A DNA stretch of 64,000 bases from the NCBI GenBank assembly GCA_958298945.1, contig OY282609.1, positions 34,879,212 through 34,943,211 on the forward strand, read 5' to 3'. The notes under the pieces are model-generated. The model did no database searches, was not told the origin of the DNA, and saw only the letters and a program-made list of their open reading frames with translations. Position 1 is the stretch's first letter; the number at the start of each line of letters is the position of its first letter. The translations under genes were made by a program, and so were the position numbers. Below, in pieces: positions 45,766 through 57,190 of the stretch. This stretch comes from Atherix ibis (Eukaryota; Arthropoda; Insecta; Diptera; Athericidae).

Positions 45766-47250
45766 TAAAAAACAACGGTGATTATTCTATTTGATTAATT
45801 TGGAATTAGAAAGTAAAAAAAAATATTTTTTTGTTGGTTTGAATTCATTTTTTTACATATAAAAGTTTACATTTAAAAACTTCAAGCAGAACTTCTACAA
45901 TACTTAAATTACTGATTAAGTTCTGAAAAAAATAAAATAATTAAATAGAATTTTAAACGTTTATATTTATTTTTTATTGTACAACCCAGACTACCTTCCC
46001 CCCCCCCCCATCAGCATAAGAAAAGTAATAGTCGCCTGTCATTAAACGTTATTCGGATCACAACTAATCGTCTCTTTACATTCAATTTTGCATTTAAACT
46101 CAATTTTTTAGTTTTTAAACACCTTTTAAACGAAATTTAATAAAAATTAGTTAAATGATCTTTGGTTGTAGCATTTTCAAATTATAAAACACTTTCTAAC
46201 TAAATACTTCATTTTGTGGAAAAAATTTTAGGAATTCTCAAAATTCATTTTTTATATGAACATTAACTTTATTGATCTTAATTTTTATAATAATTTCATT
46301 TTTTTATATAACTGAAAACACAATATTTAAAAAAATTAAACCCACATTCAATATATCAAAATATATAATTAGAAATAGAAAAGTAAAATAATTAAAAAAT
46401 AATTTATAAACTTTTTGATATGCACTTTCGTTAATTATTATTATATGTTTTTAGTGAACCAAAGTATCCAATCGTCCTGTAAGTGAATTCAATCAATAGT
46501 ATTACAATGGTTGTCTTTGAAACGTTGTATTTGGTTACAGAGATCTCATTAAAAGCTTTACCAAATCTATTGTTGAAATGATTTTTTTATCATAAAGAGA
46601 AAGGAAAAAAGTCTACATTGTGCCTAGATTGTTTATATAATAATCTTTACAGAAAAGTGCCATGGAAAATCCTAAATTTTTAATATAACAAGGGTCAAGG
46701 TTGTGAAATTTAAATGCTCAATTTCTTATAAATTCTAAGAAAATTTTAGTTTAAAAATATTTTAAAATGATAAAAATTTAATATTTTATGCAGTACCGGG
46801 AGCTACAGTATAGTACCATTGTCATTATTTTTTACAAGAAAGAGAAGTTATAATTCTTAGTTGTTTTGGAATTTTTAAAAATTTCAGTTTAAAATATCAG
46901 GTTTTTGAATATTATTAATTTGCTTATTTATATAATAAGCCTCTTTATCTTGTGTTAAATGCCACTGCATACTGCTATTATCATATTTTTGTTCAAGCAT
47001 GAATCGTTATTATAGGTATTTATTTTATAAATTAAAAAATTTTTGTTTTAGACGTTTTCAAATAAAAATATAATTTGTTTGTTTTTATGTTAATATTCAT
47101 GTTTTTTATGTTAATAGCCAGGGGCTACTTTTTATTTTCATTATCATTATTTTACGAAAACATAATCTGTTTGGGTATTTAGTTACCTTGAAACTCAATA
47201 AATTTCAGTATGAGTCATGTTTAAATATAAAATTTGCATTTTTAAATATA
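45766..47250. other. AT-rich stretch without recognised gene
   Basis: AT-rich; one C run near 45998-46009. No frames of interest. Confidence 0.5.
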
Positions 47251-48198
47251 CGAGGTCTGTGCAAAAAGTATCGCGAATTTTGTGTTTTTTCAAAAATTAT
47301 TTATTTATTCATGAATTGTGTTCTTTCACAAATCCGGGCGCTTCTGGCGGATTGCTTTGCGCAACTTGTGCATAACTTCCAGGTAATATTCTTTATTGAC
47401 TTTCTACCCTGTGGCAAGAACTCATGATGATGCACCACACCCCTGCAATCGAAGAAAACTGTAAGCAAAACCTTCAGACTCGATAGAAATTGGCGCGCTT
47501 TTTTCGGTCTTGGCTCGTGCGGCAGTTTTCATTTGGTTTCTACGTCATAACCATAAACCCATGATTCGTCATCAGTTGTGACCCTCTGGAGCAAATTTGG
47601 GTCGTTGCGGACAGAATCCAGCAGCTCTTTAGCAATGTTAATGCGATGCTGTTTTTGGTCGAAATTGAGCAATTTTTGTCCGAATTTCGCGGCGACCCGT
47701 CTCACGCCAAAATCATTGGAAAAATCGAATGACACGAGCCAATCCATATGTTTAAGTCTTCAGCAACTTCTCAAATGGTGATTCGACGATTGGCCAATAC
47801 TATTTTCTTCACTTCATCAATGTTTTCGTGTGTTGTTGAAGTGCTCGGATGTCCGGCACGCTTTTCGTCGTTCACATCTTCTCGGCCTTCTGAGAACATT
47901 TTGTACCACCGATAAACGTTGCTTTGGTCTAAGGTAGCTTCACCATATGCCACAGTCAACATTTGGAATGCGTCCGCGCAATTAATTTTGTTTTTCACAC
48001 AAAATTTTATACAGATTCCTTGATACATTTCTCGTGCAAGCAAAGCGGCTGTCAAAAATTAGCTGAACACTCAAAATGGCCGAACTTGTCAGCATAAGTG
48101 AAGACATGAGTACCAACATAACGCCACAAAAAATCAAAAATCGAATATGCGTAACCCGCGGAAATTCAAAATTCGCGATAATTTTTGAACAGATCTAG
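47251..48198 (-). mobile_element. SETMAR-like mariner, 948-bp deletion copy
   Basis: Ends CGAGGTCTGTGCAAAAAGTA (left) and CTAGATCTGTTCAAAAATTA (right, inward), flanked by TA. Minus-strand transposase begins at ATG 48028 (MYQGICIKFCVKNKINCADA), then QMLTVAYGEATLDQSNVYRW, KMFSEGREDVNDEKRAGHPS, IVLANRRITIREVAEDLNIS, DLGVRRVAAKFGQKLLNFDQ and TTDDESWVYGYDVETK (first catalytic Asp) before a stop at 47526. Frame-shifted GVVHHEFLPQG and a short REAIRQKRP-like piece follow. Then the sequence passes directly to the 3' end, so the part with the second and third catalytic Asp is deleted. Same family as 62065-63311. Confidence 0.8.
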
Positions 48199-49879
48199 TA
48201 AACACCCTAATCTACATATTGAAACCTACTTTATAGTATTACAAACAATATTTTGCTCAAGAACAAAAAGTTATTATTGCTAATTGTATTAAAATTTAAA
48301 GAAAATTTTAGGTTAATATCTTTATAAATATTATTATTAGAAATTTATTTGTTCTTAGAATGAGAGCCTCAGACAATGCGCCAGAAATTACTTCAAAGTA
48401 CCATGACCACAAGTTTGCTCAAGTATGAGCAGTTTTTCTAATTAATCATTTTGAAATTTAAGAAATTTTTGTTTTAACAAAAACCAAATTTACTACTACA
48501 ATAAATTATTGATTATCAATGAATTCTGAAATGAGGTGACAGTTATGTCTCAAACCAGTATCAATTAAAACCTCTTTACGTAATCTATACCATATGAAAT
48601 CATCATTAATATAAAAGGTCCATTTAAGGTATATTTGATATTTAAATTCATTCAATTCCTTTGAAGCCGGTAAGTAGAAACATTTGATTTTAAGTTTTAA
48701 CATTCCACTACTTTTTGTGAAAGCAAAATATCTTAACAGACTTACATAAATTTATCCTTAATTATAAAGTTCAAACATTTTAGTAAGAAAACGAAAGGTA
48801 TGTTATTTTATTTTATTTTTAAAAGCTTATTACTATTTCAATTTATTATATTTACAAAACAAAGTCAACTGTAAGAATAAATATGAATATTTCAAATCTA
48901 TATTCGGCAATTTTTAGAGTGTTATTTTTAAACAGGTTTTCGTTATAAAATATGAAACATATTTCCGAGAAAATTATAAATGTTGATTTATTTGAATATA
49001 TTCTTTGTAAAAATAATATCCTCTTATTTGTTTAAATAATTTTTTTTATTTCTCTTTATATGAGAATTTTCTGTTTAGCTTATTTTCGTGTCATTCTTCA
49101 TATATAAAATTTCGATAAAAATCTAAATGACAGATATAACGACTTTAGCAAACATTTCAAATGCCTCTGCCCACCCACTCAATCTGTGATTCATCATTTA
49201 AATCTTAAAGTCAACATCATATTTAAATTGCAGAATTTGTTTCGATGATAATTTTTCAATATTACCATTTCATACAAATGTTCTCCCTTTTATATAACTC
49301 CAATTTTTTTAAGAATTTTAAATTGATATTCTTATTTTACTTGCTATTATAAAAGATCAGACTATCCTTTATATAATCTGAAAGCAAATAACAATATGAG
49401 AGTTTTCGAAAAAATAACGTTTCGGATAAGGACCAAATATTGGTATTAGTGATTTTTGAATATTCAAAATATTAAAATAAAATTTTTTTATAGTAAATAT
49501 GCTTTAAATAGTTATTTTACTATATTTTTTTGTTATTTTCACTACGTATTAAAGTGAATTTTAATTTTTTTTTGTATATATTTTAAACATTATATTTTTT
49601 TTGGATTAATTTGTATTTTTGGAATTCAACAGGTAAATTTACACTTATTTGATAAATGTCAAAAAAAATTTCATAAATTGACTCAAAACATACAAAAAAA
49701 CAATAATAATATTTATTTTTTAGACCCGCCTTCCCTTGTCGACTTAATTCTAGCTTCACCTTCACAAAGCTCGAATCATAAATAGTTAAAATAATATTTG
49801 CTTTGATTATTATCTCCTCTATAATTTAGTCAAAACGACCCAATTATCTGAGGGCATTTTTTTTCAAACATTTGTATGA
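48199..49879. other. AT-rich stretch without recognised gene
   Basis: Strongly AT-rich, no element ends or conserved frames noticed. Confidence 0.5.
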
Positions 49880-50000
49880 GCTCGTAGAATGTGGCGACCA
49901 ATCTCAATGCAACTTGGTTTGTCAGCCTCAATGGCACTCAAATCCGTTATCTGTAAGCTGGAGTCTTTCCGTATAAAAAGGCCGTTGATATTGCTCTCGG
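49880..50000. repeat. diverged repeat shared with 18946-19060
   Basis: Shares AGCTCGTAGAATG, GCGACCAATCTCAATGCAAC and GTTGATATT in order with 18946-19060. The minus strand is open for 80 codons (49864-50106), including LLDQGGTVSIGMTESNING, but I know no family for it. It lies next to the hairpin at 50042-50076. Confidence 0.45.
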
Positions 50001-50041
50001 TCATACCAATCGACACAGTACCACCTTGATCTAAAAGTGCC

Positions 50042-50076
50042 CGGAACGATGGGAGTGTGGCGCTCCCATCGTTCCG
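50042..50076. repeat. perfect 14-bp hairpin
   Basis: CGGAACGATGGGAG (50042-50055), a 7-nt spacer TGTGGCG, then CTCCCATCGTTCCG (50063-50076). GC-rich and perfect, unusual for this AT-rich window. It may be an end or regulatory fold of the unnamed repeat beside it. Confidence 0.85.
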
Positions 50077-50220
50077 ATTTGAGTTTTTTTGCTTAAGTTG
50101 GTACATTTGTTGTTTATATTACCTCTAAATCTTAGCGTCATAGCTTAACATTTGCAAAAGTAACGTAACCAAGAGTACATCTATCTCTGTGTGTGTTGGC
50201 GATTTTTTACAATTTTAGAA

Positions 50221-51196
50221 ATGGATTAAAATTTGCAACAACGAACTTGCATTAAATTTTGCGTAAAAAACGGATTTAATGGTGCGCGAACGGTTCAAAA
50301 GTGGTCGTAAGTCAATCGATGATGATGAACGCAGTTGCAGACCATCGACATCGAAAACCGACGAAAACATTGATAAAGTAAAAGAAATGTTGGTCAATAA
50401 CCGCAAATTAACCATCAGAGAGATAGCGGAGGACTTGAACATTGCCTATGGATCCGTCCAAGACATTTGGTTTATGATTTGGGTTTCCGTCGTGTAGCAG
50501 CAAAGTTGGTGCCAAAAGACCTCAATTTCATGCAAAACAGAGACCGTGTTGACATCGCAAAAGATATGATTTGCGAGGCTGAATCCGATCCCACATTCAT
50601 CAAAAGGATCATTACTGGAGACGAAACGTGGGTTTATGAGTACGACACGCAATCCAGACATCAGGCAAGTGAATGGCGTTCACCAAACGAGCCGAGACGA
50701 AAAAAACCACGTCGTTTTCAGTCAAAAAAGAAGGCAATGCTCACGGTTTTCATGGATTACAACGGTGAAGTGCTTCATGAATTTTTGCCAGAAGGCCGGA
50801 CAGTAAACAAAGAGTATTATTTAGGCGTTATGAGACGTTTGCGTGAAGCAATTCGCCGAAAGAGACCAGTATTGTAAGCAGAAAACTCGTAGATTTTGCA
50901 CCATAATAAGACACCGTCGCACAGTGCCATCATTATTCGTAATTTTTTGACGAAAATTGCAACAAATACCATCCAACAACCACCGAACTCACCTGATTTG
51001 GCTCGCTGTGACTTTTTTCTGTTCAATCGATTTAAAAAACCATTACGAATATGCTTGATCCAATCCTCGAAACATTTTTTTGTATTCCGAAAACCGAATA
51101 CAAAAAATGTTTCGAGGATTGGATCAAGCGCTGGCATAAGTGTGTTAAAGTCAATAGGGATTACTTTTAAGGTGACAATATAGATTTAGATAAATG
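50221..51196 (+). pseudogene. mariner transposase, broken, second Asp lost
   Basis: Starts MD-stop-NLQQRTCIKFCVKN, loses about 25 residues, then RFKSGRKSIDDDERSCRPST, TIREIAEDLNIAYGSVQDI. After a frameshift at about 50462 comes a 136-codon frame: DLGFRRVAAKLVPKDLNFMQ, ITGDETWVYEYDTQSRHQAS (first catalytic Asp), EVLHEFLPEGRTVNKEYYLG and RRLREAIRRKRPVL, stop. Then HHNKTPSHSA, with Asn in place of the second Asp, and SPDLARCDFFLF with the third Asp kept. The natural C-terminus (KCFEDWIKRWHKCVKVNRDY) is visible at 51101-51170 but is preceded by an inverted copy of part of itself. Confidence 0.78.
51054..51128. repeat. inverted duplication inside a transposase gene
   Basis: 51054-51087 (starting CTTGATCCAATCCTCGAAAC) is the reverse complement of 51096-51128 (ending GAGGATTGGATCAAG), with one extra T in the left arm and an 8-base loop. 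The right arm is the normal coding sequence for KKCFEDWIK and the left arm replaces the preceding residues. So it is a foldback copy of coding sequence, not an end repeat. Confidence 0.88.
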
Positions 51197-51247
51197 AACT
51201 TGTATTTTTAATTTTCTGAATAAATTCCGGTAACTTTTTGATCAAGG

Positions 51248-51739
51248 TGGTATAATCATCGTCACTTACAGACAAGTCACCCTTAAAGCTATTAGCGGCC
51301 CATTGAATATACTAAACGAAATCTGACATAGCCTACTCAACAGTAGGAGTATAAAAGTTGCGTTGGGTGCCGGAATATGTGGGAAAAAAAGAAAATGAAC
51401 GTGCTGATCAGTTGACTGGAGAAACTGTCCGGAGTCCTGTGTTCAGAGATATTCCTAATTTGTCTCGTCTATTAACAATATAACAAAGAACATTTGTGTA
51501 GAAACGCCATGTGTAGAAACGCAGACTAGATTAATAGTGAGAGCTTGTTGATATCTCATTAGCCAACTAACAACAATTTAGTCTACTCAACATTGTTACA
51601 CATGTTCTATCTGCTAATACTGTTGTCTTAAGTAACATATATTTTTTTTAGAGTACAGTTCCTCCAAGTCCACTTCTTAGTAAACTTACTCTAATTGTTA
51701 TATACAATGAAAAACAGACTAGCTTTGTTTAGCCATTTG
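51248..51739. other. unassigned stretch beside a retroposon tail
   Basis: Moderately AT-rich with no conserved frame. It may be the body of the retroposon whose tail lies at 51740-51870. Confidence 0.35.
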
Positions 51740-51870
51740 ATAAAACCCTGTCACACGAATCGTTAAGTCGTCAAGCCGCCCTATGGTCTCATAGTCGTGT
51801 CGCTATAAAATTGGCTTCTGGCTTATGTCTAAGGGACCTTATATATAAATAAACAAATAAATAAAAAATA
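51740..51870 (+). repeat. 3' tail of an unnamed retroposon (copy 2)
   Basis: TGGCTTCTGGCTTATGTC then GGGACCTTATATATAAATAA and an AAACAAATAAATAAAA tail. It matches the tail at 20250-20378. The shared end and A-rich simple tail indicate a LINE or SINE 3' terminus. Confidence 0.5.
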
Positions 51871-53605
51871 ATATTTTCTTATGTTTAATTTTTATTTCAA
51901 CAACTGCCTATTTATTACCACAAATTCAAAACATTTGAAAATATTTAGTTTATTTCAAATTTTGCAATAAATAAAATTAATTGTTTAAAATAAGATATTC
52001 AAAAAAATGACTCGTTATGGATATCTTCATTTTTAATTTTACTTACATTATTAAAAAATATAAAATTTAAAAGAAAAAAAACAAAAAATTAGTCAATTAA
52101 GGAAAATGTTGGGTAAAAAGCTTTTGTTATAGGAAGGACTCTAACCAACAAAATTCTAGGCTGATCGGGATTCCCTTGTAATATCTCGACTGTATAATGA
52201 ATTCTAGATGATTTCTGGGGAAAATGATCGAAATTGCGAAAGGGAAATATATAAATGGGACCAGAAGTCCGATCCTTCATACTTCAGATAAAAAGGATTT
52301 TGCAGTAATTAGATAGATACTATGACAGAGGCTGATGAAATAATACTCTAAGGGCTATCGAAAGAAACACAGCTGAACCAAAACTACTCCTTAATTCTCA
52401 CGGTGGTATAAACAATCGAAGTTTATCCTATTTTCCAATTTCAACTAGGATTCTTTTACAGAAGAATGTATGAATGCCTTGGAAAATAATTGCTCCTATG
52501 CAGATATTAGCTAAATTCTTATAAAACATCAGGGCTAAGATAGACGAAGTAAGAGATATTAATTTTAGTTTATGTAGGTCAGAATTATTACTTTCTCATT
52601 AGTTTGCACAGAATTTACTTAAGGGATCTGATCTGTTACTTTTTCTAAACTAACAAATTTCATCATTAAATTAATTTGAAATGTCTAAATAAATATAATT
52701 TATATTATATGCACATACATTAAAAAAAAGTCTCTTAAAAGTTGAAGAAATCAGTAACTTCCACTTATCTGAATGTTTTATAAAAACTTAATTAAATATT
52801 ATTTCACTTTTAATATTTTTATTTTTTGAAGTTCTTTATTAAAAAATGTCAACCCTGCAACTATCATCTTCATTAATTATCCTTTTCCTTATAAAAAATT
52901 CCATAAAATTTTGAATATCAAATATTTCAACTCCATTTATTTTCTAGTTTTAACCCCTTTACGCTATGTTAAAAATTTACAAAGGAACGTATTTGATTAT
53001 TTCGTATTGTCCTTTGTAATACTTCTTCTTGTCTTCTTGTCCAGGTCAAGGACTATGAACTAATCACATGACTTATTTGAAATAGGACAAACGAAAAAAA
53101 ATAGCTGAAGAAAAAACCCTGTAAGCATGAAAAGGAATTTAGTTGAACAAATTTAATAGAATTTAGACTTTTTTGTTATATGTGTTGTTGTTATATTCCT
53201 TTTCCTCTTATTAGTTGGATGTCATGAACGACAGACAGACGGTGTAAATAAGATTCCTTCCAACGGTTAATGGGCAGTTAAGCAATCAAGTAATTGAGTT
53301 TGTTTAAGAAATAATTTAATTTGGGAGCACACCTTTAGTTTTTGTATCAGGAATTCGTGCTGTTTAATGTTGTTTTTATGACATTTACCCATTAAAGTTG
53401 TTTGCAGTTCCGCTGTTATCGTTGCCAGGTAATAGGAAAACTTACTTCTTGATAACCGTTTAATAATGTTCAGTTCGGTTTTATGTGTAATTGTAGGGTC
53501 TTTTTAAAGAATTTCGATTTAGTCTAACGTAGTCAATACGATACGGTGCGTATGACTACTTTTCTTTATTAAGTAATAAGGACTTGGCCATTTGAGGTCG
53601 AAGTC
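51871..53605. other. non-coding stretch, possible promoter region of 53606
   Basis: 51871-53200 is AT-rich with nothing recognised; a minus-strand frame at 52089-52280 has no known motif. From about 53200 the sequence becomes less AT-rich and free of transposon motifs, as expected upstream of a host first exon. TTCAGTTCGG near 53470 resembles an insect initiator (TCAGT), a weak hint only. Confidence 0.3.
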
Positions 53606-53863
53606 ATGGGATACTCAAAAATCAATACAAGTGATAATAACGATGGCGAACAAGACGCTACACCATCCAATCTTTACGGATCTACAAGGGTATACGCTTC
53701 CTTAAAATCGCCTCCCACTCGTTTGTATGATGTCGTTTGTCGAGAAAAAAGTTCAAAGTTGAAAGTTTTCGTGTATTTGGAATTTGTTTCTTCGTTTTTT
53801 TTAGTCTGTATTGATTTTTTTCCGCGACTTTTCCTCTCTTTTTTATCGAAAATGATCTTTTGA
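53606..53863 (+). CDS. possible first coding exon of a host gene
   Basis: ATG 53606 has a good start context (G at -3, G at +4). The peptide is MGYSKINTSDNNDGEQDATP, then SNLYGSTRVYASLKSPPTRL and YDVVCREKSSKLKVFVYLEF, before a Phe/Leu-rich run that ends at a stop. The first 65 or so codons have mixed, protein-like codon use. The remainder is T-rich and could be intron read through, with donor-like GTATTT or GTATAC sites (53787, 53691) possible. Alternatively the hydrophobic part could be a transmembrane segment. It matches no transposon in the window and the preceding 400 bp look single-copy. I do not recognise the family. Confidence 0.38.
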   Translation: MGYSKINTSDNNDGEQDATPSNLYGSTRVYASLKSPPTRLYDVVCREKSSKLKVFVYLEFVSSFFLVCIDFFPRLFLSFLSKMIF

Positions 53864-54659
53864 CTTTTATTTAAATAACATTATCTAATTTATTATATCA
53901 TTTTTATAGATTTATTTTTAATATTTAATGTTTCGTATAAATATGCCAAAGGACTTTTATATTTTTCACTCCGTTCCCGGATCAAAGTATGCTCTATGTT
54001 ACTTTACTTAATTTAATTAAGCATTTCGTATTTTTAAAATTTCGCAATTTCATGCAATATTTTTTTTCTTATGCAATTTAATTTTTAAGTTATAAAAGAA
54101 CAATTAACTCTTATACTATTTGATAAATAATGACAGGTAACAAATTTGATAATTTATTATAGCCAATTACGATTATTGTAGAATGCAGAGTGCTTTTTAT
54201 TTGTGATTTGTTCGAGTTTGCAAAGTTGTATTATTCGATTAAGGATAATTGAATATCCTTGGAGATATAGAATTAATTATTTAAGCTTTTAAAAGTAATT
54301 TGTACACATTAGCTGAGAGAGTTTATTTTTCTTCTCAATTGATCTTTCTTTTTTCTCTTTATTTTATAGGTTTTTCATCTCTAATCCAATATTTTTCTTT
54401 TCAAATTCAATTTTTGTAAAATTATATTTATTATACTATTAAAAAAAACTTATAATACAGAACATTTAATGTAACATCGGAGAATATGAAGGAAGAAAAA
54501 TGAATGTATGAATTGTGGATTGTACAATTTTGCATATGTGTAAGCAACTGTGATGTCAGCTTCAGCTAGTGTAGCAATTTATTTCATCAATAATTGCATT
54601 AACGGACGAGTTTGATATTATTTGACTACGTACAATCCCATGTAAATTCTTTTTTTTTT
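53864..54659. other. AT-rich stretch, putative intron or spacer
   Basis: Very AT-rich with no element ends. It would be intron if 53606-53863 is a first exon. Confidence 0.35.
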
Positions 54660-54952
54660 ACAATTCACACTACATTTCTCCATTTAACTTTATCCGCCGA
54701 TAACTAAAATAACGTTTTCCGCTTACAGTTTCCGACTATATTTGTCGTCCTTTCTATTGCCAACTTCAACCAGTCGTTCGCGAATCGCTATTCAGACTAA
54801 ACTCCCAGACTTTATTTCGCTGGCGAGTAGCACTTGTATTTATACTGTTCTAGCATGCTTCTAGAACATTCCGGAATCAAAATTTTCTGGAATACTCTGG
54901 AACTCTCTAGAGCCGCTTCTAGTATAAACCAGAGTAATATTATGTCATAACA
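54660..54952 (-). repeat. gypsy 3' LTR (minus orientation)
   Basis: On the minus strand, the purine-rich GGAAGGGGGTAG (54953-54964) is a typical polypurine tract. It is followed directly by TGTTATGACATAATATTACT, the start of an LTR at 54952. Within it are a TATA box TATAAATA (54838-54845) and a poly(A) signal AATAAA (54811-54816), in the right order for U3 and R. The U5 end is not clear; the left limit is a guess. No second LTR is seen beyond gag. Confidence 0.68.
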
Positions 54953-54969
54953 CTACCCCCTTCCAAATA

Positions 54970-56620
54970 TTGCTCGCCTCAAGCATAATTCGATCCATAA
55001 TAATGGCCCAGACGGTCAATAAGTACAATCTTCGGTAGTTCTCTCTGATTCTTCTGTCTGTGGTATTCCATTCAACTTTGTAATAACTCGGAATGGACTA
55101 TGTCAAATGGCCTCAAAGTTCGGTGATCTCCTTTTACACCGCGTGGGGTTATACAGCCAAACCAAAGATCTCTTCTCGACTTCCACAGTTTTATTACTGC
55201 GATCGTAACGAGTCTTTATCATGTCACTTACACGAAGTCCTGCATCTTGTACCCGAGATTAAATGGCATTCATCTTCTCTCCCAAATCCAGTGCATATTC
55301 TGCCATATTACGTGGTATTTCTGAAGGAGTTCCAGTAATTATATCCGCTGGCAGCCGAAGTTCTCTTCCAAAGATCACACTTACTAGTATTACTGAGGTA
55401 GTCTTTTGTACAGCCGTTCTGTACGAGAGACAGAACAGGAGTATATGTTGCTCCCAAATTTTTTGATGCTGATCAACCAATTTAGCCAAATGCTGTTCCA
55501 GAGTTTGATTGAATCGTTCTACCGTTCCGTTCGATTGGGGATGATATGGGGTTGATCGAGTTTCGTGACTTCCCATAAGCTGGCACATTTATTTGAATAG
55601 TCGATACACAATTTCTGCCTTGATCACTGTAAATTTCCAAAGAAACTCCAAATCGGCACAACACTTTTGGTACTAGCTTTTCCACTATTGTTATTGCCGC
55701 CTGATTCGGTACTACAAAGGCCTCTGGCTATTTTGTAAAGTAATCTGTCACTACGAGTATGTACTATATTTTCCCCTAATATGGCTTTTAGTAAGCCGTA
55801 TTCCAATATGTAAACCGATAATCGTTCGAGATGCTCCTGTATCCAGAGTTAATTTATTACAGGCTATTTCCATAACGAGCCTGTCAAACTCCTATAATGG
55901 GAGCTCTTTTCATATTAGGCAGCACACGCCTTTCTGCCCTTGCATTTATTCGTTTCCCTGATTCATCTGTGCGGGGTCACTAGTGCGACGCGCAACTGTT
56001 AGTAGCTGAGTGTTAGTATTTGGCACCTTTGTATCCGAGCAGTTCGATCTAATGTGGCCCAATTTTCCGCATTGATAGCATCTTAAATTAGATAGGCGAT
56101 CACTTAGACTTGCACCGGTATCCTCGACCATAATTGTTCTAACCTGGTGCGTTCTCGGATCATAGCGATCTGCCTCTACCTCCAACGCATGAGCCAAGGC
56201 CTTTTTCAAAGTGGTATGATGGCCCAATTGTACAGCCACCTTGACTTCAAAATTCTTTATTCCATCGATGATTGCTTGGCCTAGCATTTTATCGATGAAA
56301 GAAGTTTATGTAGACTGATATGCCATCCGCACAATTTCTCAAAATTTCAGTGCCTTCTGTTGGATACCTTTATTATAACACTAAGCCCAATTTTTTAGCT
56401 GTGTTTTGAAGATATACTCTAGATAGAGTATTGTTTTTGTGCCTTTCTTAATGTAAGTCAAGCTTGCGATAAAGTGACATCGGTATTGACTCTGGAAACT
56501 GAAGAGGATCCTCTTTCTTAGTTCTAAAATCATACTTCGTAATCGACAATTCCAAGTAAACGAATTCAATAAACTATTCAATATCTCTCCGATATTGGCT
56601 GATGTTATACAAGAACACAT
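54970..56620 (-). pseudogene. Ty3/gypsy gag-protease-integrase remnant
   Basis: Minus-strand relic ordered gag, protease start, integrase. Gag (about 56600-55946): LYLEYIFKTQLKNWA, then IIDGIKNFEVKVAVQLGHHT, ALAHALEVEAD and the zinc knuckle CYQCGKLGHIRSNC (56039-56080; C-X2-C-X4-H-X4-C). Protease start: LTLDTGASRTIIG with the DTGAS active site (about 55829-55843). The reading jumps from just after it to integrase: YILVVTDYFTK, VEKLVPKVLCRFGVSLEIYS-DQG, TPYHPQSNGTVERFNQTLEQ, with the D,D-35-E residues recognisable. The C-terminal VIFGRELRLPADIITGTPSE and a VWLYNPTRCKRRSP block reach about 55150. Reverse transcriptase and RNase H are entirely missing, so a large internal deletion has occurred. 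No env is seen. It cannot replicate. Confidence 0.78.
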
Positions 56621-56699
56621 TCTTTCCTACATATACTGATAATACTAGCTATCAAAAACCACAGCATACGTTCAAAATTCTCCAACTCCATATCCACAA

Positions 56700-57190
56700 C
56701 ACATCATAGTTTGATACCCAGGAATGAACCTTTACAAACGCCTGACATAGAACCCATATACAAAACTAAAAAGACAAGAATTTAATAGACGAAACGAACA
56801 ACTACTTGGACTTCTAGATAAATATTCTGAACTTACTCTAGACAGCAAAGTACTTTTATACAATACCCTAATAAAACCAATCTGAACTTATGGAATAGAC
56901 ATTTTTTTCCAATTTCTTTCCAATTCTTGTTAAATCGAATTCTATCATTAAAAAATAATTCGTAAAATTCTCGATGCTCCTTTTCATATCCGTAATAATG
57001 TTATCCACCAAGATCTCAAAGTCCCTTTTGTTGATGGTGTTACTATGTCTCGTTATAAAAAGTTTCATTTTCGTTTTCCCTTTGTTTAAGAACTATCCTC
57101 AACTTCCTTCTCTAGAAACACCAAACAAAACTTTCGCGTTAAATACTTACATAAGCACAAATTAAAAAGAGAAAATTCTATGATTTTTAC
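56700..57190 (+). pseudogene. jockey-like LINE, C-terminal fragment
   Basis: Plus-strand pieces RRNEQLLGLLDKYSELTLDS, KVLLYNTLIKPI, TYGIDIF (56790-56900), then IIRKILDAPFHIRNNVIHQD and LKVPFVDGV (56955-57045). The same blocks occur at 2700-2960 (KILHKIFDAPFYVRNTVIHR). Only the last part of ORF2 remains, with stops. It directly follows the gypsy relic. Confidence 0.72.

Larger units (their letters stand above)
50115..51247 (+). mobile_element. mariner relic related to the SETMAR-like family
   Basis: A plus-strand mariner. The right end, read inward, is CCACCTTGATCAAAAAGTTA (up to about 51252). I could not find its left partner, so the left limit is approximate. The gene (50221-51196) is broken. 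Its protein differs clearly from the 47251 and 62065 copies (FRRVAAKLVPKDLNF as against VRRVAAKFVLKLLNF), so it is a sister family. A 75-bp inverted duplication disrupts the C-terminus. Confidence 0.65.

Noticed and set aside
49864..50106. 80-codon minus-strand gene
   Set aside because: It overlaps a dispersed repeat and a hairpin, with no recognised domain; more likely part of an old repeat.
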